From Ptiloglossa arizonensis (lineage: Eukaryota > Arthropoda > Insecta > Hymenoptera > Colletidae), in assembly GCF_051014685.1 (NCBI RefSeq), contig NW_027478489.1, positions 1,204,596 to 1,268,595 of the forward strand: DNA of 64,000 nt, in the 5' to 3' direction. Each line of letters begins with the position of its first letter. Positions within the stretch are counted from its first letter, which is position 1. The notes under the pieces were generated by a model, which worked only from the letters and a program-made list of their open reading frames with translations, had not been told where the DNA came from and ran no database searches. The position numbers and the translations under genes are program-made. Below, one piece after another: positions 25,713 to 38,281 of the stretch.

Positions 25713-27112
25713 TCTGTTCGCGAGATATGGCAGTTTGGAGGTAAGAAACGCTTGAGAAACTCAAAATTTTCGCAGTTCTGATGCTCGAAACGAACAACTA
25801 GAACCGCATAGGGGAAAAGTACGCATACCGATGTAATCGGGCGAGTTTCTACTTTCAGATGCAACAGAAATTTTGCGGATTGGTCAATCCGTTCGCGAGA
25901 TATGGCAGTTTGGAGATAAGAAACGCTAGAGAAACTCAACATTTTCGCAGTTCTGATGCTCGAAACGAATGACTAGAACGGCCTAGGGGAGAAGTACGCA
26001 TACCGTTGTAATCGGGCGAGTTTCTACTTTCAGATGCAACAGAAATCATGGGGATTGGTCAATCCGTTAGCGAGATATGGCCGTTTGGATGTAAGAAACG
26101 CTTGAGAAACTCAAAATTTTCGCAGTTCTGGTGCTCGAAACGAATAACTAGAACGGCCTAGAGGAAAAGTGCGCACACCGTTGTAATCGGGCGAGTTTCT
26201 ACTTTCAGATGCAACAGAAATTTTGCGGATTGGTCAATCCGTTCGCGAGATATGGCAGTTTGGAGATAAGAAACGCTTGAGAAATTCAAAATTTTCGCAG
26301 TTCTGATGCTCGAAACGAATGTCTAGAACGGCCTAGGGGAGAAGTACGCACACCGTTGTAATCGGGCGAGTTTCTACTTTCAGATGCAGCAGAAATTTTG
26401 CGGATTGATCAATCCGTTCGCGAGATATGGCAGTTTGGAGATAAGGAACGCTTTAGAAACTCAAAATTTTCGCAGTTCTGATGCTCCAAACGAATAACTA
26501 CAACGGCCCAGGGGAAAAGTGCGCATACCGTCGTAATAGGGCGAGTTTCTACTTTCAAATGCAACAAAAACTTTGCGGATTGGTCAATCCATTCGCGAGA
26601 TATGGCAGTTTGGAGGTAAGAAACGCTTGAGAAACTCAAAATTTTCGCAGTTCTGATGCTCGAAACGAATAACTGGAACGGTCTAGGGGAAAACTACACA
26701 TACCGTTGTAATCGGGCGAGTTTCTACTTTCAGATGCAACAGAAATTTTGCGGATTGATCAATCCGTTCGCGAGATATGGCAGTTTGGAGGTAAGAAACG
26801 CTTGAGAAACTCAAAATTTTCGCAGTTCTGATGCTCGAAACGAATAACTAAAACCGCATAGGGGAAAAGTACACATACCGATGTAATCGGGCGAGTTTCT
26901 ACTTTCAGATGCAACAGAAATTTTGCGGATTGGTCGATCCGTTCGCGAGATGTGGCAGTTTGGAATTAAGAAACGCTTGAGAAACTCAAAATTTTCGCAG
27001 TTCTGATGCTCGAAACGAATAACTAGAACGGCCTAGGCGAAAACTACACATACCGTTGTAATCGGGCGAGTTTCTACCTTCAGATGCAACAGAAATTTTG
27101 CGGATTGGTCAA
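25713..27112 (+). repeat. HOR unit, canonical 8-mer (1400 bp), copy 1
   Basis: Order d, e, f, g, h, i, c, b. Type marks: e CGCTAGAGAAACTCAAC; f GTTAGCGAG with CTGGTGCTCG; g GAGAAATTCAA with GAATGTCTAG; h GATAAGGAACGC with CTCCAAACG and CGTCGTAATAGGG; i TCCATTCGCG with GGTCTAGG; c AAAACCGCATAGG; b GGAATTAAG with CCTAGGCG. Confidence 0.92.
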
Positions 27113-28512
27113 TCTGTTCGCGAGATATGGCAGTTTGGAGGTAAGAAACGCTTGAGAAACTCAAAATTTTCGCAGTTCTGATGCTCGAAACGAACAACTA
27201 GAACCGCATAGGGGAAAAGTACGCATACCGATGTAATCGGGCGAGTTTCTACTTTCAGATGCAACAGAAATTTTGCGGATTGGTCAATCCGTTCGCGAGA
27301 TATGGCAGTTTGGAGATAAGAAACGCTAGAGAAACTCAACATTTTCGCAGTTCTGATGCTCGAAACGAATGACTAGAACGGCCTAGGGGAGAAGTACGCA
27401 TACCGTTGTAATCGGGCGAGTTTCTACTTTCAGATGCAACAGAAATCATGGGGATTGGTCAATCCGTTAGCGAGATATGGCCGTTTGGATGTAAGAAACG
27501 CTTGAGAAACTCAAAATTTTCGCAGTTCTGGTGCTCGAAACGAATAACTAGAACGGCCTAGAGGAAAAGTGCGCACACCGTTGTAATCGGGCGAGTTTCT
27601 ACTTTCAGATGCAACAGAAATTTTGCGGATTGGTCAATCCGTTCGCGAGATATGGCAGTTTGGAGATAAGAAACGCTTGAGAAATTCAAAATTTTCGCAG
27701 TTCTGATGCTCGAAACGAATGTCTAGAACGGCCTAGGGGAGAAGTACGCACACCGTTGTAATCGGGCGAGTTTCTACTTTCAGATGCAGCAGAAATTTTG
27801 CGGATTGATCAATCCGTTCGCGAGATATGGCAGTTTGGAGATAAGGAACGCTTTAGAAACTCAAAATTTTCGCAGTTCTGATGCTCCAAACGAATAACTA
27901 CAACGGCCCAGGGGAAAAGTGCGCATACCGTCGTAATAGGGCGAGTTTCTACTTTCAAATGCAACAAAAACTTTGCGGATTGGTCAATCCATTCGCGAGA
28001 TATGGCAGTTTGGAGGTAAGAAACGCTTGAGAAACTCAAAATTTTCGCAGTTCTGATGCTCGAAACGAATAACTGGAACGGTCTAGGGGAAAACTACACA
28101 TACCGTTGTAATCGGGCGAGTTTCTACTTTCAGATGCAACAGAAATTTTGCGGATTGATCAATCCGTTCGCGAGATATGGCAGTTTGGAGGTAAGAAACG
28201 CTTGAGAAACTCAAAATTTTCGCAGTTCTGATGCTCGAAACGAATAACTAAAACCGCATAGGGGAAAAGTACACATACCGATGTAATCGGGCGAGTTTCT
28301 ACTTTCAGATGCAACAGAAATTTTGCGGATTGGTCGATCCGTTCGCGAGATGTGGCAGTTTGGAATTAAGAAACGCTTGAGAAACTCAAAATTTTCGCAG
28401 TTCTGATGCTCGAAACGAATAACTAGAACGGCCTAGGCGAAAACTACACATACCGTTGTAATCGGGCGAGTTTCTACCTTCAGATGCAACAGAAATTTTG
28501 CGGATTGGTCAA
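27113..28512 (+). repeat. HOR unit, canonical 8-mer (1400 bp), copy 2
   Basis: Same eight monomers at exactly 1400-bp offset from the preceding unit, including shared private changes such as CATGGGGATTGG in e and GCAACAAAAAC in h. I saw no difference in the stretches compared. Confidence 0.92.
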
Positions 28513-30262
28513 TCTGTTCGCGAGATATGGCAGTTTGGAGGTAAGAAACGCTTGAGAAACTCAAAATTTTCGCAGTTCTGATGCTCGAAACGAACAACTA
28601 GAACCGCATAGGGGAAAAGTACGCATACCGATGTAATCGGGCGAGTTTCTACTTTCAGATGCAACAGAAATTTTGCGGATTGGTCAATCCGTTCGCGAGA
28701 TATGGCAGTTTGGAGATAAGAAACGCTAGAGAAACTCAACATTTTCGCAGTTCTGATGCTCGAAACGAATGACTAGAACGGCCTAGGGGAGAAGTACGCA
28801 TACCGTTGTAATCGGGCGAGTTTCTACTTTCAGATGCAACAGAAATCATGCGGATTGGTCAATCCGTTAGCGAGATATGGCCGTTTGGATGTAAGAAACG
28901 CTTGAGAAACTCAAAATTTTCGCAGTTCTGGTGCTCGAAACGAATAACTAGAACGGCCTAGAGGAAAAGTGCGCACACCGTTGTAATCGGGCGAGTTTCT
29001 ACTTTCAGATGCAACAGAAATTTTGCGGATTGGTCAATCCGTTCGCGAGATATGGCAGTTTGGAGATAAGAAACGCTTGAGAAATTCAAAATTTTCGCAG
29101 TTCTGATGCTCGAAACGAATGTCTAGAACGGCCTAGGGGAGAAGTACGCACACCGTTGTAATCGGGCGAGTTTCTACTTTCAGATGCAGCAGAAATTTTG
29201 CGGATTGATCAATCCGTTCGCGAGATACGGCAGTTTGGAGATAAGGAACGCTTTAGAAACTCAAAATTTTCGCAGTTCTGATGCTCCAAACGAATAACTA
29301 CAACGGCCCAGGGGAAAAGTGCGCATACCGTCGTAATAGGGCGAGTTTCTACTTTCAAATGCAACAAAAACTTTGCGGATTGGTCAATCCATTCGCGAGA
29401 TATGGCAGTTTGGAGGTAAGAAACGCTTGAGAAACTCAAAATTTTCGCAGTTCTGATGCTCGAAACGAATAACTGGAACGGTCTAGGGGAAAACTACACA
29501 TACCGTTGTAATCGGGCGAGTTTCTACTTTCAGATGCAACAGAAATTTTGCGGATTGATCAATCCGTTCGCGAGATATGGTAGTTTGGAGATAAGAAACG
29601 CTTGAGAAACTCAAAATTTTCGCAGTTCTGATGCTCGAAACGAATAACTAGAACGGCCAAGGGGAAAACTACACATACCGTTTTAATCGGGCGAGTTTCT
29701 ACTTTCAGATGCAACAGAAATTTTGCGGATTGGTCGATCCGTTCGCGAGATGTGGCAGTTTGGAATTAAGAAACGCTTGAGAAACTCAAAATTTTCGCAG
29801 TTCTGATGCTCGAAACGAATAACTAGAACGGCCAAGGGGAAAACTACACATACCGTTGTAATCGGGCGAGTTTCTACTTTCAGATGCAACAGAAATTTTG
29901 CGGATTGGTCGATCCGTTCGCGAGATGTGGCAGTTTGGAATTAAGAAACGCTTGAGAAACTCAAAATTTTCGCAGTTCTGATGCTCGAAACGAATAACTA
30001 GAACGGGCTAGGCGAAAACTACACATACCGTTGTAATCGGGCGAGTTTCTACCTTCAGATGCAACAGAAATTTTGCGGATTGGTCAATCCGTTCGCGAGA
30101 TATGGCAGTTTGGAGGTAAGAAACGCTTGAGAAACTCAAAATTTTCGCAGTTCTGATGCTCGAAACGAATAACTAGAACGACCTAGGGAAAAACTACACA
30201 TACCGTTGTAATCGGGCGAGTTTCTACCTTCAGATGCAACAGAAATTTTGCGGATTGGTCAA
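28513..30262 (+). repeat. HOR unit, 10-mer (1750 bp)
   Basis: Order d, e, f, g, h, i, k, a, b', j. The first six monomers repeat the canonical unit with small changes (CATGCGG in e, GATACGG at the start of h); the last four replace c and b and match the tails of the 7-mer and first 10-mer units. Confidence 0.88.
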
Positions 30263-31137
30263 TCTGTTCGCGAGATATGGCAGTTTGGAGGTAAGAAACG
30301 CTTGAGAAACTCAAAATTTTCGCAGTTCTGATGCTCGAAACGAACAACTAGAACCGCATAGGGGAAAAGTACGCATACCGATGTAATCGGGCGAGTTTCT
30401 ACTTTCAGATGCAACAGAAATTTTGCGGATTGGTCAATCCGTTCGCGAGATATGGCAGTTTGGAGATAAGAAACGCTAGAGAAACTCAACATTTTCGCAG
30501 TTCTGATGCTCGAAACGAATGACTAGAACGGCCTAGGGGAGAAGTACGCATACCGTTGTAATCGGGCGAGTTTCTACTTTCAGATGCAACAGAAATCATG
30601 GGGATTGGTCAATCCGTTAGCGAGATATGGCCGTTTGGATGTAAGAAACGCTTGAGAAACTCAAAATTTTCGCAGTTCTGGTGCTCGAAACGAATAACTA
30701 GAACGGTCTAGGGGAAAACTACACATACCGTTGTAATCGGGCGAGTTTCTACTTTCAGATGCAACAGAAATTTTGCGGATTGATCAATCCGTTCGCGAGA
30801 TATGGCAGTTTGGAGGTAAGAAACGCTTGAGAAACTCAAAATTTTCGCAGTTCTGATGCTCGAAACGAATAACTAAAACCGCATAGGGGAAAAGTACACA
30901 TACCGATGTAATCGGGCGAGTTTCTACTTTCAGATGCAACAGAAATTTTGCGGATTGGTCGATCCGTTCGCGAGATGTGGCAGTTTGGAATTAAGAAACG
31001 CTTGAGAAACTCAAAATTTTCGCAGTTCTGATGCTCGAAACGAATAACTAGAACGGCCTAGGCGAAAACTACACATACCGTTGTAATCGGGCGAGTTTCT
31101 ACCTTCAGATGCAACAGAAATTTTGCGGATTGGTCAA
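30263..31137 (+). repeat. HOR unit, 5-mer (875 bp)
   Basis: Order d, e, hybrid f/i, c, b. The hybrid at 30613-30787 has f on the left (GTTAGCGAG, CTGGTGCTCG) and i on the right (GGTCTAGGGG, GATTGATCAA), so exactly three monomers were lost. Confidence 0.87.
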
Positions 31138-32712
31138 TCTGTTCGCGAGATATGGCAGTTTGGAGGTAAGAAACGCTTGAGAAACTCAAAATTTTCGCAG
31201 TTCTGATGCTCGAAACGAACAACTAGAACCGCATAGGGGAAAAGTACGCATACCGATGTAATCGGGCGAGTTTCTACTTTCAGATGCAACAGAAATTTTG
31301 CGGATTGGTCAATCCGTTAGCGAGATATGGCCGTTTGGATGTAAGAAACGCTTGAGAAACTCAAAATTTTCGCAGTTCTGGTGCTCGAAACGAATAACTA
31401 GAACGGCCTAGAGGAAAAGTGCGCACACCGTTGTAATCGGGCGAGTTTCTACTTTCAGATGCAACAGAAATTTTGCGGATTGGTCAATCCGTTCGCGAGA
31501 TATGGCAGTTTGGAGATAAGAAACGCTTGAGAAATTCAAAATTTTCGCAGTTCTGATGCTCGAAACGAATGTCTAGAACGGCCTAGGGGAGAAGTACGCA
31601 CACCGTTGTAATCGGGCGAGTTTCTACTTTCAGATGCAGCAGAAATTTTGCGGATTGATCAATCCGTTCGCGAGATACGGCAGTTTGGAGATAAGGAACG
31701 CTTTAGAAACTCAAAATTTTCGCAGTTCTGATGCTCCAAACGAATAACTACAACGGCCCAGGGGAAAAGTGCGCATACCGTCGTAATAGGGCGAGTTTCT
31801 ACTTTCAAATGCAACAAAAACTTTGCGGATTGGTCAATCCATTCGCGAGATATGGCAGTTTGGAGGTAAGAAACGCTTGAGAAACTCAAAATTTTCGCAG
31901 TTCTGATGCTCGAAACGAATAACTGGAACGGTCTAGGGGAAAACTACACATACCGTTGTAATCGGGCGAGTTTCTACTTTCAGATGCAACAGAAATTTTG
32001 CGGATTGATCAATCCGTTCGCGAGATATGGCAGTTTGGAGATAAGAAACGCTTGAGAAACTCAAAATTTTCGCAGTTCTGATGCTCGAAACGAATAACTA
32101 GAACGGCCAAGGGGAAAACTACACATACCGTTTTAATCGGGCGAGTTTCTACTTTCAGATGCAACAGTAATTTTGCGGATTGGTCGATCCGTTCGCGAGA
32201 TGTGGCAGTTTGGAATTAAGAAACGCTTGAGAAACTCAAAATTTTCGCAGTTCTGATGCTCGAAACGAATAACTAGAACGGCCAAGGGGAAAACTACACA
32301 TACCGTTGTAATCGGGCGAGTTTCTACTTTCAGATGCAACAGAAATTTTGCGGATTGGTCGATCCGTTCGCGAGATGTGGCAGTTTGGAATTAAGAAACG
32401 CTTGAGAAACTCAAAATTTTCGCAGTTCTGATGCTCGAAACGAATAACTAGAACGGGCTAGGCGAAAACTACACATACCGTTGTAATCGGGCGAGTTTCT
32501 ACCTTCAGATGCAACAGAAATTTTGCGGATTGGTCAATCCGTTCGCGAGATATGGCAGTTTGGAGGTAAGAAACGCTTGAGAAACTCAAAATTTTCGCAG
32601 TTCTGATGCTCGAAACGAATAACTAGAACGACCTAGGGAAAAACTACACATACCGTTGTAATCGGGCGAGTTTCTACCTTCAGATGCAACAGAAATTTTG
32701 CGGATTGGTCAA
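31138..32712 (+). repeat. HOR unit, 9-mer (1575 bp)
   Basis: Order d, f, g, h, i, k, a, b', j. Monomer e is missing: the d copy ends with its own GAAATTTTGCGG and is followed directly by GTTAGCGAG of f at 31313. A private GCAACAGTAATT occurs near 32161. Confidence 0.86.
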
Positions 32713-34112
32713 TCTGTTCGCGAGATATGGCAGTTTGGAGGTAAGAAACGCTTGAGAAACTCAAAATTTTCGCAGTTCTGATGCTCGAAACGAACAACTA
32801 GAACCGCATAGGGGAAAAGTACGCATACCGATGTAATCGGGCGAGTTTCTACTTTCAGATGCAACAGAAATTTTGCGGATTGGTCAATCCGTTCGCGAGA
32901 TATGGCAGTTTGGAGATAAGAAACGCTAGAGAAACTCAACATTTTCGCAGTTCTGATGCTCGAAACGAATGACTAGAACGGCCTAGGGGAGAAGTACGCA
33001 TACCGTTGTAATCGGGCGAGTTTCTACTTTCAGATGCAACAGAAATCATGGGGATTGGTCAATCCGTTAGCGAGATATGGCCGTTTGGATGTAAGAAACG
33101 CTTGAGAAACTCAAAATTTTCGCAGTTCTGGTGCTCGAAACGAATAACTAGAACGGCCTAGAGGAAAAGTGCGCACACCGTTGTAATCGGGCGAGTTTCT
33201 ACTTTCAGATGCAACAGAAATTTTGCGGATTGGTCAATCCGTTCGCGAGATATGGCAGTTTGGAGATAAGAAACGCTTGAGAAATTCAAAATTTTCGCAG
33301 TTCTGATGCTCGAAACGAATGTCTAGAACGGCCTAGGGGAGAAGTACGCACACCGTTGTAATCGGGCGAGTTTCTACTTTCAGATGCAGCAGAAATTTTG
33401 CGGATTGATCAATCCGTTCGCGAGATATGGCAGTTTGGAGATAAGGAACGCTTTAGAAACTCAAAATTTTCGCAGTTCTGATGCTCCAAACGAATAACTA
33501 CAACGGCCCAGGGGAAAAGTGCGCATACCGTCGTAATAGGGCGAGTTTCTACTTTCAAATGCAACAAAAACTTTGCGGATTGGTCAATCCATTCGCGAGA
33601 TATGGCAGTTTGGAGGTAAGAAACGCTTGAGAAACTCAAAATTTTCGCAGTTCTGATGCTCGAAACGAATAACTGGAACGGTCTAGGGGAAAACTACACA
33701 TACCGTTGTAATCGGGCGAGTTTCTACTTTCAGATGCAACAGAAATTTTGCGGATTGATCAATCCGTTCGCGAGATATGGCAGTTTGGAGGTAAGAAACG
33801 CTTGAGAAACTCAAAATTTTCGCAGTTCTGATGCTCGAAACGAATAACTAAAACCGCATAGGGGAAAAGTACACATACCGATGTAATCGGGCGAGTTTCT
33901 ACTTTCAGATGCAACAGAAATTTTGCGGATTGGTCGATCCGTTCGCGAGATGTGGCAGTTTGGAATTAAGAAACGCTTGAGAAACTCAAAATTTTCGCAG
34001 TTCTGATGCTCGAAACGAATAACTAGAACGGCCTAGGCGAAAACTACACATACCGTTGTAATCGGGCGAGTTTCTACCTTCAGATGCAACAGAAATTTTG
34101 CGGATTGGTCAA
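32713..34112 (+). repeat. HOR unit, canonical 8-mer (1400 bp), copy 3
   Basis: Order d, e, f, g, h, i, c, b, matching 25713-27112 at an offset of exactly 7000 bp (40 monomers), including CATGGGGATTGG in e. Confidence 0.9.
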
Positions 34113-36387
34113 TCTGTTCGCGAGATATGGCAGTTTGGAGGTAAGAAACGCTTGAGAAACTCAAAATTTTCGCAGTTCTGATGCTCGAAACGAACAACTA
34201 GAACCGCATAGGGGAAAAGTACGCATACCGATGTAATCGGGCGAGTTTCTACTTTCAGATGCAACAGAAATTTTGCGGATTGGTCAATCCGTTCGCGAGA
34301 TATGGCAGTTTGGAGATAAGAAACGCTAGAGAAACTCAACATTTTCGCAGTTCTGATGCTCGAAACGAATGACTAGAACGGCCTAGGGGAGAAGTACGCA
34401 TACCGTTGTAATCGGGCGAGTTTCTACTTTCAGATGCAACAGAAATCATGCGGATTGGTCAATCCGTTAGCGAGATATGGCCGTTTGGATGTAAGAAACG
34501 CTTGAGAAACTCAAAATTTTCGCAGTTCTGGTGCTCGAAACGAATAACTAGAACGGCCTAGAGGAAAAGTGCGCACACCGTTGTAATCGGGCGAGTTTCT
34601 ACTTTCAGATGCAACAGAAATTTTGCGGATTGGTCAATCCGTTCGCGAGATATGGCAGTTTGGAGATAAGAAACGCTTGAGAAATTCAAAATTTTCGCAG
34701 TTCTGATGCTCGAAACGAATGTCTAGAACGGCCTAGGGGAGAAGTACGCACACCGTTGTAATCGGGCGAGTTTCTACTTTCAGATGCAGCAGAAATTTTG
34801 CGGATTGATCAATCCGTTCGCGAGATACGGCAGTTTGGAGATAAGGAACGCTTTAGAAACTCAAAATTTTCGCAGTTCTGATGCTCCAAACGAATAACTA
34901 CAACGGCCCAGGGGAAAAGTGCGCATACCGTCGTAATAGGGCGAGTTTCTACTTTCAAATGCAACAAAAACTTTGCGGATTGGTCAATCCATTCGCGAGA
35001 TATGGCAGTTTGGAGGTAAGAAACGCTTGAGAAACTCAAAATTTTCGCAGTTCTGATGCTCGAAACGAATAACTGGAACGGTCTAGGGGAAAACTACACA
35101 TACCGTTGTAATCGGGCGAGTTTCTACTTTCAGATGCAACAGAAATTTTGCGGATTGATCAATCCGTTCGCGAGATATGGCAGTTTGGAGATAAGAAACG
35201 CTTGAGAAACTCAAAATTTTCGCAGTTCTGATGCTCGAAACGAATAACTAGAACGGCCCAGGGGAAAAGTGCGCATACCGTTGTAATCGGGCGAGTTTCT
35301 ACTTTCAAATGCAACAGAAATTTTGCGGATTGGTCCATCCGTTCGCGAGATATGGCAGTTTGGATGTAAGAAACGCTTGGGAAACTCAAAATTTTCGCAG
35401 TTCTGATGCTCGAAACGAATGACTAGAACGGCCTAGGGGAGAAGTTCGCATACCGTTGTAATCGGGCGAGTTTCTACTTTCAGATGCAACAGAAATTATG
35501 CGGATTGGTCAATCCGTTCGCGAGATATGGCAGTTTGGAGGTAAGAAACGCTTGAGAAACTCAAAATTTTCGCAGTTCTGATGCTCGAAACGAATGACTA
35601 GAACGGCCTAGGGGAGAAGTACGCATACCGTTGTAATCGGGCGAGTTTCTACTTTCAGATGCAACAGAAATCATGCGGATTGGTCAATCCGTTAGCGAGA
35701 TATGGCCGTTTGGATGTAAGAAACGCTTGAGAAACTCAAAATTTTCGCAGTTCTGGTGCTCGAAACGAATAACTAGAACGGCCTAGAGGAAAAGTGCGCA
35801 CACCGTTGTAATCGGGCGAGTTTCTACTTTCAGATGCAACAGAAATTTTGCGGATTGGTCAATCCGTTCGCGAGATATGGCAGTTTGGAGATAAGAAACG
35901 CTTGAGAAATTCAAAATTTTCGCAGTTCTGATGCTCGAAACGAATAACTAGAACGGCCAAGGGGAAAACTACACATACCGTTGTAATCGGGCGAGTTTCT
36001 ACTTTCAGATGCAACAGAAATTTTGCGGATTGGTCGATCCGTTCGCGAGATGTGGCAGTTTGGAATTAAGAAACGCTTGAGAAACTCAAAATTTTCGCAG
36101 TTCTGATGCTCGAAACGAATAACTAGAACGGCCAAGGGGAAAACTACACATACCGTTGTAATCGGGCGAGTTTCTACTTTCAGATGCAACAGAAATTTTG
36201 CGGATTGGTCGATCCGTTCGCGAGATGTGGCAGTTTGGAATTAAGAAACGCTTGAGAAACTCAAAATTTTCGCAGTTCTGATGCTCGAAACGAATAACTA
36301 GAACGGCCTAGGCGAAAACTACACATACCGTTGTAATCGGGCGAGTTTCTACCTTCAGATGCAACAGAAATTTTGCGGATTGGTCAA
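34113..36387 (+). repeat. HOR unit, 13-mer (2275 bp)
   Basis: It begins d, e, f, g, h, i and then takes monomers not in the basic unit: one with CGGCCCAGGGG, CAAATGCAAC and GGTCCATCC, one with GCTTGGGAAACTC and AAGTTCGCATACC, then a second e-like, f-like and g-like run, a twice, and b. The GGTCCATCC pair recurs 2100 bp later near 37433. Confidence 0.82.
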
Positions 36388-38281
36388 TCTGTTCGCGAGA
36401 TATGGCAGTTTGGAGGTAAGAAACGCTTGAGAAACTCAAAATTTTCGCAGTTCTGATGCTCGAAACGAACAACTAGAACCGCATAGGGGAAAAGTACGCA
36501 TACCGATGTAATCGGGCGAGTTTCTACTTTCAGATGCAACAGAAATTTTGCGGATTGGTCAATCCGTTCGCGAGACATGGCAGTTTGGAGATAAGAAACG
36601 CTAGAGAAACTCAACATTTTCGCAGTTCTGATGCTCGAAACGAATGACTAGAACGGCCTAGGGGAGAAGTACGCATACCGTTGTAATCGGGCGAGTTTCT
36701 ACTTTCAGATGCAACAGAAATCATGCGGATTGGTCAATCCGTTAGCGAGATATGGCCGTTTGGATGTAAGAAACGCTTGAGAAACTCAAAATTTTCGCAG
36801 TTCTGGTGCTCGAAACGAATAACTAGAACGGCCTAGAGGAAAAGTGCGCACACCGTTGTAATCGGGCGAGTTTCTACTTTCAAATGCAACAAAAACTTTG
36901 CGGATTGGTCAATCCAATCGCGAGATATGGCAGTTTGGAGGTAAGAAACGCTTGAGAAACTCAAAATTTTCGCAGTTCTGATGCTCGAAACGAATAACTA
37001 GAACGGCCAAGGGGAAAACTACACATACCGTTGTAATCGGGCGAGTTTCTACTTTCAGATGCAACAGAAATTTTGCGGATTGATCAATCCGTTCGCGAGA
37101 TATGGCAGCTTGGAGGTAAGAAACGCTTGAGAAACTCAAAATTTTCGCAGTTCTAATGCTCGAAACGAGTAACTAGAACGGCATAGGGGAACAGTACGCA
37201 TACCGTTGTAATCGGGCGAGTTTCTACTTTCAGATGCAACAGAAATCATGCGGATTGGTCAATCCGTTAGCGAGATATGGCAGTTTGGAGATAAGAAACG
37301 CTTGAGAAACTCAAAATTTTCGCAGTTCTGATGCTCGAAACGAATAACTAGTACGGCCCAGGGGAAAAGTGCGCATACCGTTGTAATCGGGCGAGTTTCT
37401 ACTTTCAAATGCAACAGAAATTTTGCGGATTGGTCCATCCGTTCGCGAGATATGGCAGTTTGGATGTAAGAAACGCTTGGGAAACTCAAAATTTTCGCAG
37501 TTCTGATGCTCGAAACGAATGACTAGAACGGCCTAGGGGAGAAGTTCGCATACCGTTGTAATCGGGCGAGTTTCTACTTTCAGATGCAACAGAAATCATG
37601 CGGATTGGTCAATCCGTTAGCGAGATATGGCCGTTTGGATGTAAGAAACGCTTGAGAAACTCAAAATTTTCGCAGTTCTGGTGCTCGAAACGTATAACTA
37701 GAACGGCCTAGAGGAAAAGTGCGCATACCGTTGTAATCGGGCGAGTTTCTACTTTCAGATGCAGCAGAAATTTTGAGGATTGATCAATCCGTTCGCGAGA
37801 TATGGCAGTTTGGAGATAAGGAACGCTTTAGAAACTCAAAATTTTCGCAGTTCTAATGCTCGAAACGAATAACTAGAACGGCCAAGGGGAAAACTACACA
37901 TACCGTTGTAATCGGGCGAGTTTCTACTTTCAGATGCAACAGAAATTTTGCGGATTGGTCGATCCGTTCGCGAGATGTGGCAGTTTGGAATTAAGAAACG
38001 CTTGAGAAACTCAAAATTTTCGCAGTTCTGATGCTCGAAACGAATAACTAGAACGGCCAAGGGGAGAACTACACATACCGTTGTAATCGGGCGAGTTTCT
38101 ACTTTCAGATGCAACAGAAATTTTGCGGATTGATCAATCCGTTCGCGAGATATGGCAGCTTGGAGGTAAGAAACGCTAGAGAAACTCAAAATTTTCGCAG
38201 TTCTAATGCTCGAAACGAGTAACTAGAACGGCATAGGGGAACAGTACGCATACCGTTGTAATCGGGCGAGTTTCTACTTTC
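36388..38281 (+). repeat. Right flank of the 8-mer domain, mosaic monomers
   Basis: Starts d, e, f, then an f/h hybrid end (CCTAGAGGAAAAG followed by CAAATGCAACAAAAAC near 36890) and a monomer with the private start TCCAATCGCG. A new type with CTAATGCTCGAAACGAG and GGCATAGGGGAACAG appears twice, 1050 bp apart (37171 and 38221). Order is irregular and no HOR unit repeats cleanly. Confidence 0.8.

Larger units (their letters stand above)
22739..36387 (+). repeat. 8-monomer HOR domain, nine units
   Basis: I used the TCTGTTCGCG monomer with GAACAACTAG as unit start. It begins at 22739, 23964, 25713, 27113, 28513, 30263, 31138, 32713, 34113 and 36388. Unit lengths are 1225, 1749, 1400, 1400, 1750, 875, 1575, 1400 and 2275 bp, i.e. 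7, 10, 8, 8, 10, 5, 9, 8 and 13 monomers. The basic unit is a fixed order of eight monomer types, called d-e-f-g-h-i-c-b here. Copies are nearly identical; for example 26401 and 27801 match over long stretches. The longer and shorter units differ by whole monomers only, apart from one lost base near 24306. Confidence 0.93.

Noticed and set aside
27809..28039. Minus-strand open frames of 60-117 codons, repeated dozens of times (typical ones 76 codons, ending HISRTD)
   Set aside because: They are the same frame of the satellite read in successive monomers and stop at the junction palindrome. Because 175 is not divisible by three, the frame shifts in each copy. Substitutions break them freely, and no coding signal or domain is visible.
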